Shown here one piece after another: positions 47,921-56,265 of a stretch of DNA of 64,000 bases (the stretch's first letter is position 1; each line of letters begins with the position of its first letter). Where the stretch lies: positions 1 to 64,000 of the forward strand of contig CALGTV010000065.1 in the NCBI GenBank assembly GCA_937902395.1, read 5' to 3'. The notes beneath the pieces were generated by a model. The model was not told where the DNA came from. It ran no database searches and saw only the letters and a list, made by a program, of their open reading frames with translations. The stretch is from an uncultured Ruminococcus sp. (GTDB taxonomy: Bacteria; Bacillota; Clostridia; Oscillospirales; Ruminococcaceae). The translations under genes were made by a program, and so were the position numbers.

Positions 47921-48685
47921 TTATTCTCCCTCCTTTACATCAGTAGGTGCTGCTACTGTAGTAGTAGGAGTAGCAGGATTTGCAGCCTTGAACAGATTGT
48001 CGAACATATTCATGCCGCCACCGTTCATCATCATCATCATCATCATAGGATTCATGCCGCTATCCTTGCCGCCCATGTTCTGGCAGAGCTGCTTCATCAT
48101 CATGAACTTCATAGCGTTCTGTGCACCTTCACCGCCACCGAGCATACCGCCCATATTACCGAACAGGCTCATAATCTTACCGTAGAAGTAAGTGTTGCCC
48201 ATGAACATGTGACGCTCAGGCATGATATTCTCGACAGTACCGCTCTTGTAGTTGATGCAAGTAATCATGTCGTCTGCAACCTTGAGTACATAACGGGGCT
48301 CGCCGCCAACCATGATAATATCGCCGATTGCTACTGTATTTGTAGGAATAACGAAGAACATCTCATCACCGATATCGAATACGAAGCTGTCACAGTTGAT
48401 GAACGCCTTCTGCGTAGGATTGTAAGTCTTATAGCCGCCCGGAACCTTGATAGCGATATTGCCATCAACTGTCATACGACAAAGACCGCCCTTAATCGGA
48501 CCGAACATTCCCTGCATAAAATTACCCATTTCCATAGTATTATCCTCCTGTAAAACTTTATCAATAGTTTTTGTGATTTCCCCATCAAGGGGAGTTCCAT
48601 CTGCATTATATTTTGGCAGTTTGCCAAAGACATTGGCAAGACTGTCTGGTGTTGGATTATGCCAGCTATCCCAGTATGTCCTCAC
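47921..48685 (-). CDS. Met/Gly-rich protein
   Basis: A 254-residue protein with a likely GTG start at 48685 overlapping the ligase stop, after AGGGAGG. A second strong site (CAGGAGGA) before an internal ATG at 48535 could give a 204-residue form. The middle is beta-rich (FDIGDEMFFVIPTNTVAIGD). The last 80 residues are Met- and Gly-rich with a run of eight Met, likely disordered or metal binding. Confidence 0.65.
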   Translation of the reverse strand: MRTYWDSWHNPTPDSLANVFGKLPKYNADGTPLDGEITKTIDKVLQEDNTMEMGNFMQGMFGPIKGGLCRMTVDGNIAIKVPGGYKTYNPTQKAFINCDSFVFDIGDEMFFVIPTNTVAIGDIIMVGGEPRYVLKVADDMITCINYKSGTVENIMPERHMFMGNTYFYGKIMSLFGNMGGMLGGGEGAQNAMKFMMMKQLCQNMGGKDSGMNPMMMMMMMNGGGMNMFDNLFKAANPATPTTTVAAPTDVKEGE

Positions 48686-49578
48686 TTCACTGCCTCCCTT
48701 GCGAGCTTCATTGTAAGTGAGCCACAAATCTTGCCAAAGTTCTCAATCTGAGCAACTGTCTCAGGCTCCTCCTTTACACAGTCGTTGTAAACTGCACGAG
48801 GAAGATGCTTTGCGATTACACCGAGAGACTTCTCGTCCCAGTCCTCAGGAACGATACCATCCTCAACGAGCTTCTGGATAGACTTCTCCACACGACGAGC
48901 AGTTACGATAGTTGCAGCGAGGTCCTCAGCAGCCTGTCTTGCAGCGACCTTTGCAGGGTCAATCTCCTTCTGAGGCTTTGACTGATGTACCTCAGAGAAC
49001 TCCTTTGCAACAATCTTCACATACTCAGGTGTGCCGCTGAACTTGTTGTCAAGACGGTCCTGAGACTTGATTACAACGCCCTCACCTGTAGGCTCGCCAC
49101 CCATCTCTGTCTTACCGACAAAAGAGTAGATATGCTCCCAAGAGATGAAAGGACCATCGTAGAACAGCGGAACAGTCTTAAGACCGATGAACTCCGCAAT
49201 CTGCTTTGTGAAATCCCAAGGCATGTACTGCTCTGTCTCGGTGTCATAAACATCGAAAACGTAGAACTGCTTCATCTTGTCCTCGGGGTAACGAATTGTG
49301 TGCTTTACAAGCCACTCACCGAAAAGGATGTAACGGCTTGTCAGTGCTGCTGAAACGATAGAAGCGTCAAGTGTCTGAACGAAGTCGTAGAAGCCCTGAA
49401 GAGTGTTGTTCTGGTTAAGCTCATTACGACGAGAGCAAGCGGTAAGAGTACCGTCCTCATTTACAACGATTGACGCATTTGCACCATCAATCTTCTCAGT
49501 GATAGTGATATGCTCGCCAACCTTAAAAGCGGGAGCGTACTTATCCTTAAGACGCTCAATATCCTTGTACTTTTTCAT
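48682..49578 (-). CDS. Rnl2-type RNA ligase
   Basis: A 298-residue RNA ligase with motif I TEKIDGAN near residue 30, motif III/IIIa FGEWLVKH and FYVFDVYD, motif IV GEGVVIKS and motif V YVKIVAKEF, in T4 Rnl2 order. The C-terminal ~100 residues are helical, as in Rnl2. It seals nicks in RNA held by a bridging strand, so it fits tRNA precursors whose ends are held together by stems. Confidence 0.88.
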   Translation of the reverse strand: MKKYKDIERLKDKYAPAFKVGEHITITEKIDGANASIVVNEDGTLTACSRRNELNQNNTLQGFYDFVQTLDASIVSAALTSRYILFGEWLVKHTIRYPEDKMKQFYVFDVYDTETEQYMPWDFTKQIAEFIGLKTVPLFYDGPFISWEHIYSFVGKTEMGGEPTGEGVVIKSQDRLDNKFSGTPEYVKIVAKEFSEVHQSKPQKEIDPAKVAARQAAEDLAATIVTARRVEKSIQKLVEDGIVPEDWDEKSLGVIAKHLPRAVYNDCVKEEPETVAQIENFGKICGSLTMKLAREAVK

Positions 49579-49605
49579 TTCTCATTCTTCCTTTCCGTTT
49601 CATTT

Positions 49606-49643
49606 TCTATAATAATTATACTAAAAATTATAGAAAAAGTCAA
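49606..49643 (-). promoter_or_regulatory. Early-type sigma70 promoter
   Basis: TTGACT, 17 bp and TATAAT on the minus strand for the 49578-45716 operon. Confidence 0.85.
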
Positions 49644-49666
49644 CTATTTTTCATTTCAGAATTTTT

Positions 49667-50164
49667 TCATTCTGGGATGTATTCATAGCTCATCTTAGGA
49701 ACTCTCTTGACGCGAGTGATTTCGCTGTCCTCGATGTCTTCCATGATAGAGGTATATGGGGAGTCGGTGTACTTGATTGCGTAATAGATGTCGTCAGTAC
49801 CCGGAACCTTGAAGTAAGCGATTTTCTCTGCATAGCTTTTTTCAAGGTCATACTCAAGTAGCTTTGTATCGCTCGATTCACACCATAACCATTCCTGTGA
49901 TTCGATGAATCGGAAGATATCCTTTTTCAGCTCGAATAGCTCCTCAGTATACTCGTCCTCTTCTTTTTCTTTTTCGACATAGAACTCAAGAACCTTGTAA
50001 AGGTACTCGTCAACTGCATCGCTGAATCTGTTGCGCTCTGCATTGCAGGCTTCATCTTTCCAGTCGAACTGATAGCAGACATTGACAAGAGCATCTTCAT
50101 GCTCCTTAATCTGCTCAAAGTTGTAAAATTCGATTCCATCATATACGAAAACCGGAATATCCAT
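49667..50164 (-). CDS. Hypothetical acidic protein
   Basis: A 165-residue acidic protein with a central coiled-coil-like stretch (EKEKEEDEYTEELFELKKD). No family recognised. Its start overlaps the 50164 stop. Confidence 0.65.
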   Translation of the reverse strand: MDIPVFVYDGIEFYNFEQIKEHEDALVNVCYQFDWKDEACNAERNRFSDAVDEYLYKVLEFYVEKEKEEDEYTEELFELKKDIFRFIESQEWLWCESSDTKLLEYDLEKSYAEKIAYFKVPGTDDIYYAIKYTDSPYTSIMEDIEDSEITRVKRVPKMSYEYIPE

Positions 50165-50730
50165 TATGCGTATTCTCCTTCCTCAATCGCCTTTACTTCA
50201 TTATAGATTTCCTTCCAGCTATCACAGTGGATAATAGAATGGTCAGTTACATTCGTATTCCACGGATAGTTGAGACAAATGGAAGTATACTTTCTGCCGC
50301 CGTTCAGATTGTCGATACAGTCGTCAATAAGAATGTCAAGGTCAAGAAGCTGTTTCTTATGAATGTTGATTGTGTGTCTCCAGATGTAGCCCGGCTCGAA
50401 GAAATCCAGCTCTCTTTCAAGATGCTTGATTTTCTTGCGGAGATTCTCAGGAAGTGAACTGGTTACGAAATAAATTTCGTGTCCCTCACTTCTCAGCTTG
50501 TTGATGTACTTCTTTGCTCCCTTGATTACCTTAACCTTTTTCCACATATGCTTAGACTCAAATGCTTCCTGTACAAGAAGCTCATAGCCGTGGGGAAGAT
50601 TTCTTTCAAGCCAGTACTGCTTACAGTCTTCCAACTTGAGGCTAAGATTAGGGACACGTTCATTAAGATATTCGATTACTGACTCTGTTGTGTTTACAAC
50701 TATGTTGTCAAGGTCAATTCCTATCCTCAT
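50164..50730 (-). CDS. HAD-family 5'-nucleotidase-like protein
   Basis: A 188-residue protein with the HAD motif GIDLDNIVVNT at the N-terminus, FVTSSLPENLRKK (motif II/III area) and LDILIDDCIDN at the C-terminal acidic motif. It resembles 5'(3')-deoxyribonucleotidases of phages, probably adjusting nucleotide pools. Confidence 0.75.
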   Translation of the reverse strand: MRIGIDLDNIVVNTTESVIEYLNERVPNLSLKLEDCKQYWLERNLPHGYELLVQEAFESKHMWKKVKVIKGAKKYINKLRSEGHEIYFVTSSLPENLRKKIKHLERELDFFEPGYIWRHTINIHKKQLLDLDILIDDCIDNLNGGRKYTSICLNYPWNTNVTDHSIIHCDSWKEIYNEVKAIEEGEYA

Positions 50731-50929
50731 TCTTCAACTCCTCCTCATATTTATCCTGAGTGAAAAAGAATGCGTGCTCTCTTTTATGACATTCAGGACA
50801 CTCAACTTCTGTGTCCCATTCTTATATACCGCATTGAACCTCTACCGTATCAGCTTTGCTGTAAGCAAAGATACAGCCGCAATTACATTTCTATGCGTAA
50901 AGGTTAATGCCGCTTCGCAATACTTTCAT
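50714..50929 (-). pseudogene. Zinc-ribbon protein with in-frame TAG and TAA
   Basis: A frame of 72 codons from ATG 50929 to TGA 50714 encodes a zinc ribbon (KCNCGCIFAYSKAD ... EVECPECHKREH). TAG at codon 13 is explained by recoding, but a TAA stands at codon 36, between the two cysteine pairs. The protein-like sequence continues on both sides, so this is a nonsense mutation, a sequencing error or an unusual event. Overlaps the HAD gene start. Confidence 0.55.
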
Positions 50930-50950
50930 TCTTTCGCTCCTTTCAAACTT

Positions 50951-50988
50951 TCTGTAATTATTATATCGAAATTTTTGAAAAAAGTCAA
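50951..50988 (-). promoter_or_regulatory. Early-type sigma70 promoter
   Basis: TTGACT, 17 bp and TATAAT followed by AATTACAGAAA on the minus strand. Confidence 0.75.
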
Positions 50989-51054
50989 TTACTTTAATCT
51001 TTAAAATTTCTGCCGATTTTATACTATTTAAATATACGCGCGGGCGCGCACGTG

Positions 51055-51083
51055 ATTTTAACAAAATTTTTAAAATTTGTCAA
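51055..51083 (-). promoter_or_regulatory. Second upstream promoter with GC-rich initial region
   Basis: TTGACA, 17 bp and TAAAAT on the minus strand, followed by a GC island (CACGTGCGCGCCCGCGCG) unlike any other spacer here. It differs from the common promoter type. Confidence 0.55.
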
Positions 51084-51093
51084 GACTTTTTAA

Positions 51094-51121
51094 ATAAAAA
51101 AAATTACCGCCCTTGGGCGGC
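51094..51121 (-). terminator. Terminator of the 53817-51128 operon
   Basis: GCCGCCC-AA-GGGCGGT followed by AATTTTTTTT on the minus strand. Confidence 0.8.
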
Positions 51122-51127
51122 AAAGGA

Positions 51128-51928
51128 TTATAGATATGTGCATGGATATTTCTGTTCAAAACGTTCCAGAATTTCAAGAATAGAAAGCGGTAAATACTTA
51201 TCCACTTCCAGCTTCAAGTTCCACGGAACGCCATAATATGCTTCTGCTACACTACAAGCGATAGCCGCAAGAGTGTCAGAGTCTCCGCCGACAGAAATTG
51301 CAAGACGCAGACAATCCTCGAAATCCTCACTCTCGAAGAAACATTCCAAAGCCTGTGGCACTGTTCCCTGACAGGTCTCGTTGAACCGATAGGTTGGTCT
51401 TATTTCATCAATAGTGAAGTCAAAAAAGTAAGAAAAAGTTTCCTCTATGTACTTCTTAATCTCCTCTTTAGATTTCTGCTGACGAGCCAAGAAGATAGCT
51501 GCTGTTACTGCCGCCGCGCCCTTAAGTCCTTCAGGATGATTATGAGTTACTCCAGTAACTTTATCAGACATAAGCAAGGCTTCCTGCATAGATTCTGCCG
51601 CCCAAGCACAGGCAGATACACGCATAGCCGCACCATTACCCCAGCTATTATATGGACGTGGATTCTCACTATACATCCATTGTGCAAATCTGCCGCCATA
51701 TCCTGCCTTTTTGAAAGGTTGACCGACCTTGCGCATCCAATAAACAGCCGCTTCATCAAGAGGTCTGTTATGTTCCTTATGGTCCATTACCGCAAGAGCA
51801 ATAGCCGCCGTCATAATTGTATCGTCAGTACACTTACAAGACTGTGTGAATAAAGGGAATTCTTTATCCTTGTGGTTTCGGAACTCAAAGCGAGAGCCTA
51901 CTACATCCCCTATTACTGCTCCAATCAT
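51128..51928 (-). CDS. ADP-ribosylglycohydrolase (DraG family)
   Basis: A 266-residue protein with the DraG signature: GAVIGDVVGSRFE at the N-terminus, CTDDTIMT (metal-binding TDD), SWGNGAAMRV, THNHPEG and the C-terminal SVGGDSDTLAAI. It removes ADP-ribose from modified arginine or other acceptors. In a phage, it may undo host ADP-ribosylation defences or regulate its own proteins, together with the NADAR protein at 31637. Confidence 0.93.
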   Translation of the reverse strand: MIGAVIGDVVGSRFEFRNHKDKEFPLFTQSCKCTDDTIMTAAIALAVMDHKEHNRPLDEAAVYWMRKVGQPFKKAGYGGRFAQWMYSENPRPYNSWGNGAAMRVSACAWAAESMQEALLMSDKVTGVTHNHPEGLKGAAAVTAAIFLARQQKSKEEIKKYIEETFSYFFDFTIDEIRPTYRFNETCQGTVPQALECFFESEDFEDCLRLAISVGGDSDTLAAIACSVAEAYYGVPWNLKLEVDKYLPLSILEILERFEQKYPCTYL

Positions 51929-52253
51929 TTGCGACCTCCTTTAAGTCATCATAGTCAATAGTACAGGTACGAATACCATACTCTACACAGCATCTCCACT
52001 CAACCTTACAACCCCTTGACTTATGCCAGCCTGGGGCAAACACAGCTATATCAGCTTTTGACAAAGCCATTAAAGAATGACCAAGACAAAACAAGGGGTT
52101 TACATCTTTTGCTCCTTGAATAAAGGAGTCAATAAAGTATACATCTTGCCCAGTAAACATGGTTTTTATAATAACTTCAATGGCTTTTCTTTCTCTGAGA
52201 ATAACATCCTGTGGTCTATCCTGCATTGGCTGAGAAATAAAAACCTTAATCAT
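51885..52253 (-). CDS. Nucleoside 2-deoxyribosyltransferase-like protein (DUF4406)
   Basis: A 122-residue protein starting MIKVFISQPMQDRP, with LSKADIAVFAPGWHKSRGCKVEW later, the layout of DUF4406/deoxyribosyltransferase-like folds. It overlaps the DraG gene start by 44 nt. Probably linked to nucleotide metabolism. Confidence 0.75.
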   Translation of the reverse strand: MIKVFISQPMQDRPQDVILRERKAIEVIIKTMFTGQDVYFIDSFIQGAKDVNPLFCLGHSLMALSKADIAVFAPGWHKSRGCKVEWRCCVEYGIRTCTIDYDDLKEVANDWSSNRGCSRLSL

Positions 52254-52255
52254 GT

Positions 52256-52525
52256 TTAAGCCTCCTCTGCCCAAAGCCAAACAACATCACGAGTTGCCAG
52301 CATATAAATCTGATTGAGCTTGAAGTGGTCAGGCTTTTCAGTAACAACCTCAATATGTGTGTCTGTGCCGTAAAGAGATTCTCTGAATTGCTTTCCGTTG
52401 CCCTGAATGATTTCAGAACTTACCACCACAAATCTCTTATCGCCCTCTTCATCCTCAACTCTTCTGAGCTTAGTCAGATGGAATCTGAACTTGCTCTTAG
52501 GATATAAAAGCTTATCGTCACCCAT
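52256..52525 (-). CDS. Hypothetical phage protein
   Basis: An 89-residue protein, beta-rich (FVVVSSEIIQGNGKQFRESLYG). No recognised family. Confidence 0.65.
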   Translation of the reverse strand: MGDDKLLYPKSKFRFHLTKLRRVEDEEGDKRFVVVSSEIIQGNGKQFRESLYGTDTHIEVVTEKPDHFKLNQIYMLATRDVVWLWAEEA

Positions 52526-52538
52526 TGTAATTCCTCCT

Positions 52539-53051
52539 TTATCTCCACACTACTTTTGTAGCACAGTAATCACAAGTCATTGTTTCGGGGTTAATTGCTC
52601 CGCCGCAAGAAGGACATCTTAATGCAACAAGCGTTTTTCCCTCTTTCTTTTCTTCCTCTTTTTCCTCTGGTAAAATATAATTAACCAGTTCCATATAAGA
52701 CTCGTCAGTCATTGGGCTTAAAAACCTATTGATTTTAATATAAAAAACAGCAATCTCTTTTGCATCTTTATTCAAATATTTATCACTTTGAAAGCTATAT
52801 TGTTGTTCTCCATATTCATCATGCGTAACTATCATTCTGTCAATAGTAATAAACTTATCTTGAATGACAACAATTTTTGTCTGCATTTCAAAAGGGTCAT
52901 ACCAACACTCAATCCAAGTCTTAATATTTCTTAAGTTATAAATAGTTTCACGCAAGGCTTGGGCAAATTCCTCACATGAAGTGACTCCTCCCTCACCTAC
53001 GTTTGCGGTAAAAACAGGAAGTCCTTTATATGTAGCTACATAATCTCCCAT
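52539..53051 (-). CDS. Protein with C-terminal zinc ribbon
   Basis: A 170-residue protein ending CPSCGGAINPETMTCDYC, a zinc ribbon at residues ~148-165. The N-terminal domain is alpha/beta with no assigned family. Confidence 0.7.
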   Translation of the reverse strand: MGDYVATYKGLPVFTANVGEGGVTSCEEFAQALRETIYNLRNIKTWIECWYDPFEMQTKIVVIQDKFITIDRMIVTHDEYGEQQYSFQSDKYLNKDAKEIAVFYIKINRFLSPMTDESYMELVNYILPEEKEEEKKEGKTLVALRCPSCGGAINPETMTCDYCATKVVWR

Positions 53052-53060
53052 ATTTCCACC

Positions 53061-53471
53061 TCAATCCCACAGACTATGAAAGTGTTCTGTAAATAATTTT
53101 AACGCTTTATTGATAATCTTCTGTTCCTTTTCAGTAGGAAAATCCTTTGCACAATAGAGATAAAATCCCCTTATCATTTTGTCAAGCTGAGTATTCCAAC
53201 GCTTAAAATCTGCATCAGTAGCTCCCCATGAAGTTTCATCATTTCCTCTTGCAAAACTGCCGGGGCATCCACATCCAACTTTCTTAAGCTGAACAAGTCT
53301 TACAAGAATAAAATACGCTGTCTCGCCATCGAGATTCCAGACTTCCTCAAAATGGAATCCATATCTCTTATAAAAAGTCTCAGAGCGACCATAGCGGTCA
53401 TCCTCTGGATTAAGGCGGCAAGGTTCATAATATTTAACGGCGCGATTTAAAGTTATCTTCCCATCTTTCAT
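53061..53471 (-). CDS. Hypothetical phage protein
   Basis: A 136-residue protein starting MKDGKITLNRAVKYYEP after AAGGAG. It contains GCGCPGSFARGNDE and a helical C-terminus. No assigned family. Confidence 0.65.
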   Translation of the reverse strand: MKDGKITLNRAVKYYEPCRLNPEDDRYGRSETFYKRYGFHFEEVWNLDGETAYFILVRLVQLKKVGCGCPGSFARGNDETSWGATDADFKRWNTQLDKMIRGFYLYCAKDFPTEKEQKIINKALKLFTEHFHSLWD

Positions 53472-53553
53472 ATCTTTTCTCCTTTATTTCTAACCTGATT
53501 TCTCTTAGAACGTAGCCAGCAAGAAATAAAATCAAGGCAATGCACGACAACAT
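53434..53553 (-). CDS. Putative 39-residue membrane protein
   Basis: A short ORF with one hydrophobic helix (residues 2-17, CIALILFLAGYVL) followed by a charged tail. It overlaps the next gene by 38 nt. The ribosome binding site is weak, so confidence is limited. Confidence 0.45.
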   Translation of the reverse strand: MLSCIALILFLAGYVLREIRLEIKEKRYERWEDNFKSRR

Positions 53554-53559
53554 AGAACA

Positions 53560-53817
53560 TCACTCGTGAATAAAGTTGCCGTCGTCTGCTTCGGTGTTAA
53601 TCCACTTCTCAAAAATAGAGTAGATTTCAGCGTCAGACTCTACCCAAACATCGTCTCCCCACTCAGAGCAAGCAAGCATACAGCCCATGATAGACTTTGC
53701 GCTTACACGATATGCACCGTTCTTAGTGATAAGAGAAACATCTGCCTCGATATCCTGTGCCTTCTGACAGAAGTTTACACAATCTCTCTGTCCAAGTAAT
53801 TCAATCTTATATCTCAT
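53560..53817 (-). CDS. Hypothetical phage protein
   Basis: An 85-residue acidic protein. It overlaps 53814-54032 by 4 nt (ATGA). No recognised motif. Confidence 0.65.
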   Translation of the reverse strand: MRYKIELLGQRDCVNFCQKAQDIEADVSLITKNGAYRVSAKSIMGCMLACSEWGDDVWVESDAEIYSIFEKWINTEADDGNFIHE

Positions 53818-54032
53818 TTCTTAAACTCCTCCTTAATTAATCTTCTTACTTCGTCTTCTTCAAATACCACAAGTGCTACACTTGTAATAAGCCAAATAAG
53901 TCCACCTAAGAAATAGCCAAGGCTCCATTTGACAATTGAAATGATTATCAGTCCAACAGGACAAATGAAAAAGACAACCACAACAATTAAAACAAAAAGA
54001 GCAATAAGCCACAACTTTGCTAAAGTTTTCAC
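53814..54032 (-). CDS. Two-helix membrane protein
   Basis: A 72-residue protein with two membrane helices (residues ~6-32 and ~36-57) and a charged C-terminal tail. Confidence 0.7.
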   Translation of the reverse strand: MKTLAKLWLIALFVLIVVVVFFICPVGLIIISIVKWSLGYFLGGLIWLITSVALVVFEEDEVRRLIKEEFKK

Positions 54033-54045
54033 AACTATTCTCCTT

Positions 54046-54456
54046 TCACATAAGGTCCTGAATTGTATGTGTTGCGCCGCAAGAACATTTCACTTCCTTG
54101 ATTATTCCCAATCCAGTTGGTATAATAATATAAGAAAAGTTTCCGCCTGCCGCGCCGCCGTGGTGACCACTGGTTTTATAATGTTCCTCTGCCCAGGCTC
54201 CAGCTTCTTTCAGCTCTTCCTCTGAGAAACCAAAATCAACCATGTCCCACTCTTTCACTTCATATTCATGTAACTTTGCTTCAAGTTTAACAATCTGCTC
54301 GTTTTTCTCTTTGATGATTGCGTCATTACGAGTCTGTGCGCGATACTCTTCAAGTTCGCGTTTGTTCTCTTCATATGACTCGAGCAGCCAGTCAATATCA
54401 GCTTTGATTTCTGATATTTTTCTTTCATTTAGCTTTGCAAAAATATTTTTCTCCAT
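54046..54456 (-). CDS. Coiled-coil protein with zinc-like pair
   Basis: A 136-residue protein: residues ~10-70 are coiled coil (EENKRELEEYRAQ, KEKNEQIVKLEAKLHE), followed by a glycine-rich loop (HHGGAAGGN) and CSCGATHTI near the end. Unknown role. Confidence 0.65.
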   Translation of the reverse strand: MEKNIFAKLNERKISEIKADIDWLLESYEENKRELEEYRAQTRNDAIIKEKNEQIVKLEAKLHEYEVKEWDMVDFGFSEEELKEAGAWAEEHYKTSGHHGGAAGGNFSYIIIPTGLGIIKEVKCSCGATHTIQDLM

Positions 54457-54521
54457 TTTCCCTCCGATTTCAAATGAGCTGCAAATGAGCTGCGATTAGC
54501 CGCAAATGAGCTGCATTTTGG

Positions 54522-54809
54522 TCAATCAATCCACGCTTCTCCGCCGCCCTCTTTGATTTTCACCCAGACGGATTTGCCATCGCGTTTGATGTAGAAGACG
54601 TCAAGCTCCATTTCAGACGGAGGATATTTCTCTACCATTGATACGACACATTCGTCAAGATTGATTTCCTTGAAGAATTTCTTTTTGTTTTTCTTAAAAT
54701 TCCTCTCATGCTCTTCTCCATATCTGTTCACTGTCGTCAACATTAAATTGAAAGAGGATTTGAGAACATTCTCCATTAAAACTCTGCTTGGACTTACCAT
54801 CTCTTTCAT
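54522..54809 (-). CDS. Hypothetical phage protein
   Basis: A 95-residue protein with a basic central helix (FKKNKKKFFKEINLDE), first gene after the promoter at 54819-54855. Two repeats of AGCTCATTTG-type sequence lie between it and 54456. Confidence 0.6.
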   Translation of the reverse strand: MKEMVSPSRVLMENVLKSSFNLMLTTVNRYGEEHERNFKKNKKKFFKEINLDECVVSMVEKYPPSEMELDVFYIKRDGKSVWVKIKEGGGEAWID

Positions 54810-54818
54810 CTCCTTTCG

Positions 54819-54855
54819 ATATTATTATTATATCAGAAAATTTTAAAAAAGTCAA
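54819..54855 (-). promoter_or_regulatory. Early-type sigma70 promoter
   Basis: TTGACT, 17 bp and TATAAT on the minus strand with TAATAATATCG downstream, a variant of the common extension. Confidence 0.8.
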
Positions 54856-54861
54856 GTATTA

Positions 54862-54895
54862 AATAAAAAGAGAGAGAGACAAGAAGTCTCTCTCT
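54862..54895 (-). terminator. Terminator of the proline-rich protein gene
   Basis: AGAGAGAGAC/GTCTCTCTCT stem followed by TTTTTATTT on the minus strand. Confidence 0.75.
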
Positions 54896-54909
54896 AAGAA
54901 CATAACAAA

Positions 54910-55623
54910 TTAAGTTTCGTCAGTACCAGGAACGCCAGGATTAACGTTAGGTGCTGGGTCAGGAGTAATCTCCTCGTTAATTGCAGCAGTAACCAAAGTG
55001 ATTTCCTTGCGGACTCTTGCAAGCTCAGACTGAAGCAAATCAACTGGGTTCTTAAGAGCTACTCTTGTGTTAGTGCTGTCAACTGTGTATGTACCTTCCT
55101 CAAGCTCCTCAATTGGGTCTCCACTGATAAGGCTTGCATACATACCCTTTGCTGCCTGTCCATCGAAGTCGGTGATATTTTCAGTACCAAATTGGTAGCT
55201 GTTAGGACCGATTGTGATAATAACAGGACGATTCTTGCCCTCGAAGTCCTTAATCATCTGAACTAAAGTCTTAGTCTTCTGAGTAAGTTTTGCCAATCTC
55301 TTTGAGCATTCATCTACCTTCTCAGGTCTTGGACATGGGTAAGGAGGAATGTATGGTGGAGGTGGTGGAGGACATGGACGAGGGTGCTTACCAGGAATTG
55401 GAGGCATTGGCACGGGCTCAATCCACTCGTATGGGTATGGTGGGTAGTATGGATATACATCCCAATCAATTGGAGGTGGTGGAGGAACTGGGCATGGAGG
55501 TACAGGACCTGGCTTAGGTGGTGGTGGAGGAGGTGGGAATGGTACAGGGTCTGGATGCCAGCCCGGAAGTGAAGGTACCGCATAATCTACTCCATTGAAA
55601 CCTGTCTTCTTATATGTGCTCAT
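54910..55623 (-). CDS. Proline-rich protein, possible virion component
   Basis: A 237-residue protein. Residues ~18-100 are a proline-rich segment with Cys and Tyr, including runs of six and seven prolines. Residues ~105-237 form a helical and beta domain (KRLAKLTQKTKTLVQMIKDF, then VIITIGPNSYQFG). No in-frame TAG. Repetitive proline modules are common in phage structural or surface proteins; the assignment is an inference. Confidence 0.6.
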   Translation of the reverse strand: MSTYKKTGFNGVDYAVPSLPGWHPDPVPFPPPPPPPKPGPVPPCPVPPPPPIDWDVYPYYPPYPYEWIEPVPMPPIPGKHPRPCPPPPPPYIPPYPCPRPEKVDECSKRLAKLTQKTKTLVQMIKDFEGKNRPVIITIGPNSYQFGTENITDFDGQAAKGMYASLISGDPIEELEEGTYTVDSTNTRVALKNPVDLLQSELARVRKEITLVTAAINEEITPDPAPNVNPGVPGTDET

Positions 55624-55797
55624 TTAATTCACCCCTTTATATAAAGAAATAAATTGGACCTTAAGCCGCCCAATCGAGAAATGTTTTTCTCTTAAATAAA
55701 GTAGGTGAAGCTTTTCCCTCGTCTAAAAAAGTATTTACAAACTTTTGTCAAAGTTTTAGAAGAATTTCTACTATATTATAAAATAAACCCACCCCTA

Positions 55798-56265
55798 TTA
55801 ATGATAGAGGCGGGCATTGTCAACTGCTTCGACTAAATGATTTATTTGGTCTTCCCTAAGAGGTGGAACATTTAAAAGAGGAAGAATAACATTGTTAATA
55901 TCATCTGCTGAATGTTCACGATAGTCATCAATGATTCCCATTTGTGCTCTCCTTCCGCGAACTGCATCCCTTCGTTCACGCATCATTTCCATTCTTCGTG
56001 AGAAGGACATAGAGTCCTTGGAAACCTTGGGGTCGGGCTATCTTTTTGTAATATCAATAGAGCCATATTCCTTACCGATTCTACTTAATTTCATCTTATC
56101 CATTGAAAATGTAGCTTCAACATCTGCTCCGCAGTGGTTTTCCAAATAAGTTAAAATGTCTTTCTTATAATTATCAAATTCCGTAGAAGTATGACAAGCG
56201 ATACTAAATCCACAACCGCCGCCATCTTTATACCATTCCAATATCTTTTTGTAAAAATCAGTCAT
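55798..56265 (-). CDS. Hypothetical protein with one in-frame TAG
   Basis: A 155-residue protein if TAG at codon 76 (56038-56040) is glutamine. The two parts are in the same frame and would otherwise be two short ORFs. Basic middle region (SRRMEMMRERRDAVRGRRA). It overlaps the GIY-YIG stop by 3 nt. Unknown role. Confidence 0.72.
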
